Shown here: piece after piece, positions 1-5,647 of the stretch
Position numbering within the stretch: the first letter of the stretch is position 1
How the letters are laid out: each line of letters begins with the position of its first letter
From: an uncultured Gemmatimonadota bacterium
Lineage (GTDB): Bacteria; Gemmatimonadota; Gemmatimonadetes; Gemmatimonadales; Gemmatimonadaceae
Direction: 5' to 3'
Length of the DNA stretch: 6,479 nt
Assembly: GCA_946479895.1 (NCBI GenBank)
Contig: CAMLHT010000223.1
Span: forward strand, 1 to 6,479
The notes under the pieces: generated by a model
What the model was told of the DNA's origin: nothing
The model's input: only the letters and a program-made list of their open reading frames with translations
Database searches by the model: none
Made by a program: the position numbers and the translations under genes

Positions 1-2
1 AC

Positions 3-998
3 GTGGCGAACTTCGGAGCTCCGACCGACATCGACAACAATGGCGGACGGGTGGTGCTATTCTTCACCCACGCGGTCAATGAGCTCGGCGCTGGAACCCT
101 CGGTTTTGCCTATTCCCGCGACCTGCTGCCGAAGAGCGGCCCTCTCGGATCGTGCCCCGGATCGAACGTGGCCGAGCTGGTGAACCTGTACGTGCCGGAT
201 GCCACGACGACCGTCAATGACGTGAAGGCGAACGCGGTCGCCACGCTGGCGCACGAGCTCCAGCACGTGATCAACTCGGCACGCCGGCTGTACATCAACG
301 CCGACGCCGCCCCCTCCGAGGACCGCTGGCTCAACGAAGGCCTGAGCCACGTCGCCGAGGAGCTGCTGTTCTACCGGTCCACCGGCCTCGCTCCTCGCCA
401 GAACCTCGGCTTCCAGGTCCTGAGCGCCGCGTACCAGCAGGCCTACCTGACGTATCAGCGCCAGAACTTCAACCGGTACTTCCGGTTCACGAAGTTTCCC
501 GACGCGCAGGCCCCGATCGGCGTGACCGACGATGACGATGATCTCGAGACGCGTGGCGCGATCTGGTCGTTCCTGAGGTTCGCCGCCGACCAGCGTTTCG
601 CAGGCAACGAGGCGGCGTTCTGGCAGAGCCTCGTCAACTCGAACTCGATCGGCCTCACGAACCTGTACGATCACATCGGGGCCGACGCGCGCCTGCTGAT
701 GCGCGACTGGGCGATGTCCAACTACCTGGACGACCTGGTACCGGCGGAATCCCGTTATGCACAGCCGAGCTGGAACATCCGGCAGGTCCCGGGCTTCTCG
801 TCGCCGCTGACGTTCCAGCTGGCGTCGCAGGGGACCACGCCTCATAACCCCTCGGTGACGTACAACCTGCGGGCGATGGGGTCGGCCTTCGTGCGCTTCG
901 GCGTCGGGGCCAACCAGGAGGGCTACGTCGGCGCGACGGGAGCCAACAACACATCGCTGCCGCGCGGCGTTCTACTGGCGATCGTCCGTACGAAGTAG
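3..998 (+). CDS. HELQH zinc metallopeptidase (gluzincin-like, M30-like), 5'-truncated
   Basis: This is the C-terminal 331 residues of a probable exported zinc peptidase. The reading frame is open to the left window edge, so the GTG at position 3 is probably an internal valine and the true start, with any signal peptide, lies outside. Residues 84-88 read HELQH, a classic HExxH site in which two histidines bind zinc and Glu85 is the catalytic base. About 23 residues later, WLNEGLSHVAEE (109-120) supplies Glu112 as the likely third ligand, the arrangement seen in gluzincins. The segment TDIDNNGGRVVLFFTHAVNE (about 8-27) and the helix around the site recall M30 (hyicolysin-like) peptidases and related uncharacterised proteins of soil bacteria. 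Residues 176-180 are five consecutive aspartates. The last 60 or so residues look like a beta-rich domain and end cleanly at TAG. The zinc-peptidase assignment is firm, the exact family is inferred, and the substrate is unknown. A palindrome immediately downstream may end its transcript. Confidence 0.8.
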   Translation: MANFGAPTDIDNNGGRVVLFFTHAVNELGAGTLGFAYSRDLLPKSGPLGSCPGSNVAELVNLYVPDATTTVNDVKANAVATLAHELQHVINSARRLYINADAAPSEDRWLNEGLSHVAEELLFYRSTGLAPRQNLGFQVLSAAYQQAYLTYQRQNFNRYFRFTKFPDAQAPIGVTDDDDDLETRGAIWSFLRFAADQRFAGNEAAFWQSLVNSNSIGLTNLYDHIGADARLLMRDWAMSNYLDDLVPAESRYAQPSWNIRQVPGFSSPLTFQLASQGTTPHNPSVTYNLRAMGSAFVRFGVGANQEGYVGATGANNTSLPRGVLLAIVRTK

Positions 999-1006
999 GT
1001 TCCCCT

Positions 1007-1059
1007 GTCATCCGGGCGAAGCGAGGAGAGAACTTCTCCCTCGCCTCGCCCGGGATGAC
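1007..1059. repeat. REP-like imperfect palindrome, possible terminator
   Basis: The left arm beginning GTCATCCGGGCGAAGCGAGG is the near-complete reverse complement of the right arm, which ends CCTCGCCTCGCCCGGGATGAC minus a few mismatches and single-base bulges. The centre is near position 1033. The resulting hairpin of about 53 nt starts 8 bases after the stop codon of the upstream peptidase. It could stabilise or terminate that transcript, although no T-tract follows. Its ends (GTCATCC / GGATGAC) match the short dispersed palindromes common in intergenic regions of GC-rich soil bacteria. No RAYT-type transposase gene is present in this window. Confidence 0.75.
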
Positions 1060-1080
1060 GTTCCAGGACGAAAAGCAGGT

Positions 1081-1102
1081 CCCTCGCTTCGCTCGGGATG
1101 AC
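1081..1102 (+). repeat. REP-like half-unit, direct copy of the palindrome's right arm
   Basis: These 22 bases match positions 1038-1059 at 20 of 22 sites. The two differences are both C to T, in the middle of the unit. The copy is in the same orientation as the right arm and 43 bases downstream, so the spacer holds one inverted and two direct units. It ends 24 bases before the start codon of the M28 peptidase. Its last bases plus the following A read ATGACA (1098-1103), one mismatch from a TTGACA -35 element. The best -10 candidate, CATAAC at 1119-1124, would give a short 15-base spacing, so a promoter here is only a possibility. Confidence 0.75.
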
Positions 1103-1126
1103 ATCGGTCCTTTTCCCCATAACGGC

Positions 1127-2887
1127 ATGTCACTGAATCGCTCCTTCCTTGCCGTCGCGCTCCTTGCCGCGACCACCGCCGGCGCGCAGCGCGCGGTTCC
1201 CCTCTCGTTTCCGACCGAGGATGCCACGCTCAAGCGCATCTGGTCGGTCGGCATGGACAGCTCGCACACCGAGCAGCTGGCCCACGTCCTCCTCGATTCG
1301 ATCGGTCCGCGCCTGACCGGCAGCCCCGGCTTCAAGTCGGCGAGCGACTGGGTGGTGAAGATGTACAAGTCGTGGGGCATCGAGGCGCGACAGGAGAACT
1401 ACGGGACCTGGCGCGGCTGGCGGCGCGGCGCCTCGCAGATCGACCTCGTCTCGCCGCGGGTGCGGTCGCTCGAGGGTACGATGCTGGCCTGGAGCCCCGG
1501 CACGGGCGGCGTCGCCAAGACCGCCGAAGCCATCGTCCTGCCGAAGTTCAGGGACAGCACCGAGTTCGTGAAGTGGCTGCCGCAGGCGCGCGGCAAGATC
1601 GTGCTTCTGTCTCCGGCGTATCCGACCTGCCGTCCCTCGGAGGACTGGTACCGGTTCGCGAGCGAGGAGTCGAAGCTGCGCATGGATTCGCTGATCACGC
1701 GGATCAACGCCGACTGGTCGTCGAGCCCTGACAGCGCGGTGCGCTACCGCGGCACGGGCTACACGCTCGGCCTCGGCACGGGCTCGCTCGGCATCCGCCT
1801 GGAGAAGGCCGGCATCGCCGGTACGATCTCGTCGCGCACCAAGCTCACCGGCTTCAATCTGCCGGCCCAGGGCGGGCAGGGCGGCGGACGCGGAGCCGGC
1901 GGCGGTCGGGGCAACGCTCCTGGCCCGATGACGGCGCGCGGCGGTGGTCCCGCCTCGAGCCGCACGACGCCACCCGCTCCGCAGGGATCGGGCGGCTGGG
2001 GCGTCATCGAGGTGTTCGAGACCTACAACACGGTCGCCCCGGCGGTGACGCTGACCTGTGAGGACTATGGTCTGGTGTATCGCCTCGCCGAGACGGGGAT
2101 GAAGCCGCGCGTGCGGCTGAACCTCGACGCGACCCTGCTCGGCGAAGTGCCGGCGTTCAACACGATCGGCGAGATTCGCGGCAGCGAGAAGCCGAACGAA
2201 TACGTGATGCTGTCGGCGCACTTCGATTCGTGGGACGGCGCGTCGGGCGCGACGGACAACGGAACGGGCACGCTGATGGCGATGGAAGCGATGCGCATCC
2301 TGAAGAAGGCCTATCCGAATCCGAAGCGCACGATCCTCGTCGGCCACTGGGCGAGCGAGGAGCAGGGGCTCAACGGGTCGAAGGCGTTCGCCGAGGATCA
2401 CCCGGAAGTCATCAAGGGCCTCCAGGCGCTATTCAACCAGGACAACGGCACGGGCCGGGTGCAGTCGGTCTCGTCGAACGCGCTGTCCGACATCGGCGTT
2501 CACCTCCAGGACTGGTACGGCAAGCTGCCGAGCTTCTACACGGACAGCATGAGCCCGAACGTCGTGGCGTGGAGCTTCACCGACGCGCCGCAGACGACGA
2601 CGGGTGGCACGGACGGCACGGTCTTCTCCTGCTATGCGGCGCCGTCGTTCGGGTTCGGCGCGCTCGGCTGGAACTACGGCACCTACACCTGGCACACGAA
2701 CCGCGACTCGTACGACAAGGTCGTGTTCGACGACCTCAAGCACAACGCGACGCTGGCGGCGATGATGGCGTACCTGGCGTCGGAGGATCCGAAGTTCATC
2801 GACCGGACGCGATCGCCGGGGACGTGGCCGGACAACTTCCCGGCGAATTGCGGTAAGGCGGCCCGAAAGACGTTGCCGCGCTTCTAG
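1127..2887 (+). CDS. Secreted M28-family zinc peptidase with PA-like region
   Basis: This 586-residue exported exopeptidase has the co-catalytic two-zinc site of MEROPS family M28 (aminopeptidase or carboxypeptidase Q-like). All five expected metal ligands are visible: His365 in SAHFDSW, bridging Asp377 in GATDNGTG, Glu412 in GHWASEEQG with Glu411 as the general base, Asp439 in FNQDNGTG, and His523 in WHTNRDSYD. The N-terminus is a good Sec signal peptide: Arg5, a hydrophobic core FLAVALLAA, and a likely cleavage after AGA (residue 20). Residues of roughly 120-330 correspond to the protease-associated (PA) insert usual in this group. A Gly/Pro/Arg-rich stretch at about 248-290 interrupts it. 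An in-frame ATG at 1055 would add 24 residues encoded by the REP-like repeat and would bury the signal peptide, so the ATG at 1127 is preferred even though no Shine-Dalgarno sequence precedes it. The protein probably releases amino acids from peptides in the periplasm or outside the cell. The exact specificity cannot be read from the sequence. A strong hairpin follows the stop. Confidence 0.93.
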   Translation: MSLNRSFLAVALLAATTAGAQRAVPLSFPTEDATLKRIWSVGMDSSHTEQLAHVLLDSIGPRLTGSPGFKSASDWVVKMYKSWGIEARQENYGTWRGWRRGASQIDLVSPRVRSLEGTMLAWSPGTGGVAKTAEAIVLPKFRDSTEFVKWLPQARGKIVLLSPAYPTCRPSEDWYRFASEESKLRMDSLITRINADWSSSPDSAVRYRGTGYTLGLGTGSLGIRLEKAGIAGTISSRTKLTGFNLPAQGGQGGGRGAGGGRGNAPGPMTARGGGPASSRTTPPAPQGSGGWGVIEVFETYNTVAPAVTLTCEDYGLVYRLAETGMKPRVRLNLDATLLGEVPAFNTIGEIRGSEKPNEYVMLSAHFDSWDGASGATDNGTGTLMAMEAMRILKKAYPNPKRTILVGHWASEEQGLNGSKAFAEDHPEVIKGLQALFNQDNGTGRVQSVSSNALSDIGVHLQDWYGKLPSFYTDSMSPNVVAWSFTDAPQTTTGGTDGTVFSCYAAPSFGFGALGWNYGTYTWHTNRDSYDKVVFDDLKHNATLAAMMAYLASEDPKFIDRTRSPGTWPDNFPANCGKAARKTLPRF

Positions 2888-2920
2888 GCTGTTATTTCCG
2901 GGTGCGCCCGGCGGCGGCTC

Positions 2921-3038
2921 GGGCGGGATCAGGCCGTCGAGCAGACACTCTCTCTGTCGAGACAACGAAGGCTCGGGCAGTGCCCCGAGCCTTCGTCGTC
3001 TCGCCTGCCGCTGGCCTGCTCGACGGCCTGTCCCGACC
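2921..3038. repeat. Two-tier concentric inverted repeat
   Basis: An outer perfect 15-bp stem pairs 2930-2944 (CAGGCCGTCGAGCAG) with 3016-3030. It continues outward with one bulged T and a further run of pairs (2924-2928 with 3031-3035). Inside it, separated by internal loops of 13 and 12 bases, sits the hairpin 2958-3003. The outer and inner palindromes share almost the same centre (about 2980), so they fold as one long rod. A simple terminator does not need the outer tier. It could be a small miniature repeat element or a structured RNA. No target-site duplication or coding potential was recognised. Confidence 0.7.
2958..3003 (+). terminator. Probable rho-independent terminator hairpin after the M28 peptidase
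   Basis: The 13-bp perfect core pairs ACGAAGGCTCGGG (2965-2977) with 2984-2996 around a six-base loop (CAGTGC). Outward, an A/C mismatch is followed by six more pairs, giving 19 of 20 paired positions. The tail after the core is TTCGTCGTCTCG-like and only weakly T-rich, so termination would depend on stem strength. The hairpin lies about 70 bases after the stop of the M28 peptidase and before the YbhB-like gene. It therefore marks a likely operon boundary, and because it is symmetrical it could act on either strand. Confidence 0.7.
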
Positions 3039-3078
3039 TCGCCTCGACTCGGGCCGGATCCTCCCTTTATTTGAGACT

Positions 3079-3118
3079 CGGCTATCGGCTCGGTTATCGG
3101 CTATCGGCTATCGGCTAT
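3079..3118. repeat. Short tandem repeat, unit CGGCTAT (7 bp)
   Basis: The heptamer CGGCTAT occurs at 3079, 3098, 3105 and 3112. A one-base variant (CGGTTAT) lies at 3091 and a shortened CGGCT at 3086, so the array is nearly continuous for 40 bases. It ends 18 bases before the start codon of the YbhB-like gene. A TTGAGA hexamer at 3071-3076 (5 of 6 against TTGACA) stands just before the array. TATCGG steps within the array could act as poor -10 elements, for example at 18-base spacing. Any change in copy number would shift such a promoter by 7 bases. The repeat is certain, and the promoter idea is weak. Confidence 0.85.
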
Positions 3119-3124
3119 CAGCGC

Positions 3125-3129
3125 GGAGG
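3125..3129 (+). promoter_or_regulatory. Shine-Dalgarno site deciding the YbhB-like start
   Basis: GGAGG lies seven bases before the ATG at 3137 and is the only strong ribosome-binding site seen in the window. It settles the start: the in-frame TTG at 3071 would make the tandem heptamer repeat coding and add 22 residues with no place in the PEBP fold. Confidence 0.8.
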
Positions 3130-3136
3130 CTTCGGA

Positions 3137-3607
3137 ATGTCGCTCACCCTGAAATCCCCGGCATTCGCCAACGGAGGAATGATCCCGTCGGTCTACACCT
3201 GTGAGGGCGCCGACAAGGCACCGTTGCTCGAGTGGAGCGGCGCGCCCACGGGCGTGAAGAGCTTCGCCCTGATCGTCGACGATCCCGACGCGCCGGATCC
3301 GAAGGCGCCGAAGATGACTTATGTCCACTGGGTGCTGTACGACATTCCGCCGTCGGCCGCGCGGCTCGACGCGCAGATGCCGCCCGGCGCGCGCGAGGGG
3401 CTGAACGACTGGAAGCGCACCGGCTACGGCGGCCCGTGTCCGCCGATCGGCAGGCACCGGTACTTCTTCAAGCTCTACGCCCTCGATACCATGCTCGGCG
3501 ATCTCGGCAAGGCGACGAAGGCGACCGTCGAGGCAGCGATGCGGGGACACGTCATCGCCCAGGCGGAGCTGATGGGCACGTACCAGAAGGGCGACAAGAC
3601 GGCATGA
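3137..3607 (+). CDS. YbhB/YbcL-family PEBP (Raf kinase inhibitor-like) protein
   Basis: This 156-residue protein belongs to the phosphatidylethanolamine-binding protein family, in the bacterial YbhB/YbcL group, and has the usual length for that group. The conserved anion-pocket motifs are present in order: DDPDAP (48-53), YVHWVLYDIP (62-71), GYGGPCPP (96-103) and GRHRYFFKLYALD (105-117). A C-terminal GHVIAQAELMGTYQK follows. No signal peptide is seen, so it should be cytosolic like Escherichia coli YbhB rather than exported like YbcL. Bacterial members bind small anionic or lipid-like ligands in vitro but have no agreed physiological role, so none is assigned here. The start at 3137 is supported by a good Shine-Dalgarno site. 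The stop codon overlaps the start of acetoacetyl-CoA synthetase (ATGA), which indicates co-transcription and translational coupling. A link to acetoacetate metabolism is possible but is inferred only from this adjacency. Confidence 0.93.
   Translation: MSLTLKSPAFANGGMIPSVYTCEGADKAPLLEWSGAPTGVKSFALIVDDPDAPDPKAPKMTYVHWVLYDIPPSAARLDAQMPPGAREGLNDWKRTGYGGPCPPIGRHRYFFKLYALDTMLGDLGKATKATVEAAMRGHVIAQAELMGTYQKGDKTA
3604..3607 (+). promoter_or_regulatory. ATGA stop-start overlap (translational coupling)
   Basis: The TGA of the YbhB-like gene (3605-3607) overlaps the ATG of acetoacetyl-CoA synthetase (3604-3606). No strong independent ribosome-binding site is close to this ATG, which fits reinitiation by ribosomes finishing the upstream gene. 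Confidence 0.8.
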
Positions 3608-5586
3608 GCGAAGCGCCGCTCTGGAAGCCCACCGCGGCGCAGGTCGCGCGGGCGAACATGACGCGCTTCATCGCGAGCGCGGGCGACGCCTCCGGTGGAC
3701 GCGTGCGCGACTTCGATTCGCTGTACACCTGGTCGGTCGAGCAGCCCGAGGCTTTCTGGCCGCTCGTGTGGAGCTTCTGCGGTGTCATCGGGGAGCAGGG
3801 CACCGGGCCGGTGCTGATCGGCCGGGACCGGATGGCGCCACCCGATCCCGCGGTCGGACCGCGCTGGTTTCCGGCAGCAAGGCTCAACTTCGCCGAAAAC
3901 CTCCTGCGTCACGATGACGATCGCGAGGCGATCGTCGCGTGGGACGAGCGGGGCGAGCGCAGCCGGATGTCCTATCGGGAGCTGCGGGCGCGAGCGGGAG
4001 CCTTTGCCGCGGCGCTCGTGGCCGCGGGGGTCGGCCCGGGCGACCGCGTCGCGGGGTTCATCCCCAACATCCCCGAGGCCATCGTCGCCATGCTGGGCGC
4101 CGCGAGCATCGGTGCGGTGTGGTCATCGTGCTCGCCGGACTTCGGGGTGGGCGGGGTGCTCGACCGCTTCGGCCAGATCGAGCCGCGGGTGCTCGTCACG
4201 GTCGACGGCTACCGGTACAACAACAAGCGCATCGATCTCCGCGATCGCGTCCGGGACATCGTCGGAAGGATTCCGTCCATCGAGCACGTGGTCGTCGTCC
4301 CGTGTCTCGACGAGCGGCCCGACGTCGCCGGCATTCCGAAGTCCGTTTCCTGGAGCTCGTTCAGCGACGTTCGATCGCCCGCGCCGCCTTTCGCCCGGCT
4401 CCCGTTCGACCACCCGCTCTACATCATGTATTCCTCCGGCACGACGGGGCTGCCGAAGTGCATGGTCCACGGCGCGGGCGGGACCCTGCTTCAGCATCTC
4501 AAGGAGCTGGTCCTGCACTGCGATCTCACGCGCGACGATCGCATCTTCTACTTCACGACCTGCGGCTGGATGATGTGGAACTGGGTCGTCTCCAGCCTCG
4601 CGGTCGGCGCGACCCTGGTGCTGTACGACGGCGCGGCATTCCTGCCGAGCCGGCCGATCCTGTGGGACCTGGTGGAGGCGGAGCGGCTGACGGTGTTCGG
4701 GACCAGCGCGAAGTGGCTGGCGCTGTCGGAGAAGCAGGGGTATCAGCCGATCGCGACGCATGACCTGCGCGCGCTCGGGTCCATCCTTTCCACGGGAAGC
4801 CCGCTGGCGCCCCCGAGCTTCGACTACGTCTATCGTGACGTGAAGGAGGACGTCCGCCTGAGCAGCATCAGCGGTGGCACGGACATCATCTCCTGCTTTG
4901 CGCTGGGCAACCCGATCGCCCCTGTGTGGCGTGGCGAGCTCCAGACGCGCGGACTCGGCATGAAGGTGGAGGTGTTCGACGAGAATGCCCGGCCGGTGGT
5001 CGAGAGCGCGGGGGAACTCGTGTGCACGATGCCGTTCCCCAGCATGCCGACGAAGTTCTGGAATGACCCCGACGGCTCGAAGTACCGCGCGGCCTATTTC
5101 GACGTCTACCCGAACGTGTGGCGTCACGGCGACTGGTCGAAGATCACGGAGCACGGCGGCCTGGTCATCTACGGCCGGAGTGACGCGACGCTGAACCCCG
5201 GCGGAGTGCGCATCGGGACCGCGGAGATCTACCGGCAGGTTGAGCAGTTGCCGGAAATCATGGAAAGCATCGTCGTCGGGCAGGACCTGCCGAACGGCGC
5301 CCCGGGCGACATGCGCATCGTCCTCTTCGTGAAGCTCGCACCCGGGGCAGAGCTCACGCCGGCGCTCAGGAACCGCATTCACGACCAGATTCGCGCCAAC
5401 ACGAGCCCGCATCACGTGCCCAAGAAGGTCATTGCCGTCGCCGACATCCCGCGGACGATCAGCGGCAAGATCACGGAGCTGGCGGTGCGCGACGTCATCC
5501 ACGGCCGGCCGGTGAAGAACGTGGACGCGCTGGCGAACCCGGAGGCGCTGGATCTGTTCAGGAACCTCGAGGAGCTGACGACCTGA
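3604..5586 (+). CDS. aacS: Acetoacetyl-CoA synthetase (acetoacetate--CoA ligase)
   Basis: This 660-residue enzyme is an AMP-forming ligase of the ANL superfamily. It converts acetoacetate, ATP and CoA to acetoacetyl-CoA, AMP and pyrophosphate (EC 6.2.1.16) in the cytoplasm. The length and signature segments are those of acetoacetyl-CoA synthetases rather than acetyl-CoA synthetases. They are an N-terminal cap with WFPAARLNFAENLL (88-101), the P-loop SSGTTGLPK (277-285), TTCGWMMWNWVVSSLAVGAT, GTSAKWL, SISGGTDIISCFALGN with GGTD at 424-427, RHGDWSK with ribose-binding Asp510, and the C-terminal hinge and lid ending in PRTISGK. Lys622 is the adenylation lysine. Its PX4GK context is the motif recognised by Pat-type protein acetyltransferases, so reversible lysine acetylation is plausible. 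The family has a reported example in Streptomyces lividans. The frame continues upstream without a stop, but the ATG at 3604 overlapping the previous stop gives the normal family length. Its place beside hppD fits use of acetoacetate released by tyrosine degradation. Other acetoacetate sources, such as polyhydroxybutyrate or leucine breakdown, cannot be excluded. Confidence 0.96.
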   Translation: MSEAPLWKPTAAQVARANMTRFIASAGDASGGRVRDFDSLYTWSVEQPEAFWPLVWSFCGVIGEQGTGPVLIGRDRMAPPDPAVGPRWFPAARLNFAENLLRHDDDREAIVAWDERGERSRMSYRELRARAGAFAAALVAAGVGPGDRVAGFIPNIPEAIVAMLGAASIGAVWSSCSPDFGVGGVLDRFGQIEPRVLVTVDGYRYNNKRIDLRDRVRDIVGRIPSIEHVVVVPCLDERPDVAGIPKSVSWSSFSDVRSPAPPFARLPFDHPLYIMYSSGTTGLPKCMVHGAGGTLLQHLKELVLHCDLTRDDRIFYFTTCGWMMWNWVVSSLAVGATLVLYDGAAFLPSRPILWDLVEAERLTVFGTSAKWLALSEKQGYQPIATHDLRALGSILSTGSPLAPPSFDYVYRDVKEDVRLSSISGGTDIISCFALGNPIAPVWRGELQTRGLGMKVEVFDENARPVVESAGELVCTMPFPSMPTKFWNDPDGSKYRAAYFDVYPNVWRHGDWSKITEHGGLVIYGRSDATLNPGGVRIGTAEIYRQVEQLPEIMESIVVGQDLPNGAPGDMRIVLFVKLAPGAELTPALRNRIHDQIRANTSPHHVPKKVIAVADIPRTISGKITELAVRDVIHGRPVKNVDALANPEALDLFRNLEELTT

Positions 5587-5647
5587 GCGCCTCCCCGCTG
5601 ACGGGGCTCAGGATGACAACCCGCCGCGCCGCGTCTACCTTAAAAAC
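5587..5647 (+). promoter_or_regulatory. Spacer with candidate hppD promoter and REP-like remnant
   Basis: This 61-base gap has a small hairpin (CCCCG 5593-5597 with CGGGG 5602-5606). Next comes GCTCAGGATGAC (5606-5617), which matches 11 of 12 bases of the end of the repeat unit at 1081-1102. ATGACA (5613-5618, 5 of 6 against TTGACA) is followed after 17 bases by TACCTT (5636-5641, fitting TAnnnT). Transcription would then begin at or beside the ATG of hppD (5648), which has no Shine-Dalgarno sequence. The result would be a leaderless or nearly leaderless message. The spacing is good but the -10 match is modest, so this is a prediction. Readthrough from aacS is the alternative. Confidence 0.4.

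Noticed and set aside
1007..1102. CRISPR-like repeats
   Set aside because: There are only three units in mixed orientation without regular spacers. The pattern fits a REP-like palindrome.
1055..1126. An earlier in-frame ATG for the M28 peptidase
   Set aside because: The added 24 residues come from the REP-like repeat and would place the signal peptide internally. The ATG at 1127 starts directly with a normal signal sequence.
1130..2401. A 423-codon minus-strand open frame opposite the M28 peptidase
   Set aside because: The M28 zinc ligands and signal peptide on the plus strand are complete. The antisense product has shadow-like composition.
3071..3136. A TTG start extending the YbhB-like protein through the heptamer repeat
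   Set aside because: The extension is low-complexity repeat translation (LGYRLGYRLSAIGYQ). A strong GGAGG precedes the ATG at 3137, which gives the normal family length.
2902..3204. A 100-codon plus-strand open frame in the spacer after the M28 peptidase
   Set aside because: It runs through the palindrome and the heptamer repeat and into the YbhB-like gene in another frame, with no ribosome-binding site or recognisable sequence.
3232..3603. Acetoacetyl-CoA synthetase extended upstream inside the YbhB-like gene
   Set aside because: The frame is open, but these 124 residues are a frame-shifted reading of the YbhB-like gene. The family N-terminus begins at 3604.
4123..5502. A 459-codon minus-strand open frame opposite acetoacetyl-CoA synthetase
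   Set aside because: It is a complementary-strand shadow of a gene with full-length family motifs. The composition is Arg/Asp/His/Val-rich and no motif was recognised.
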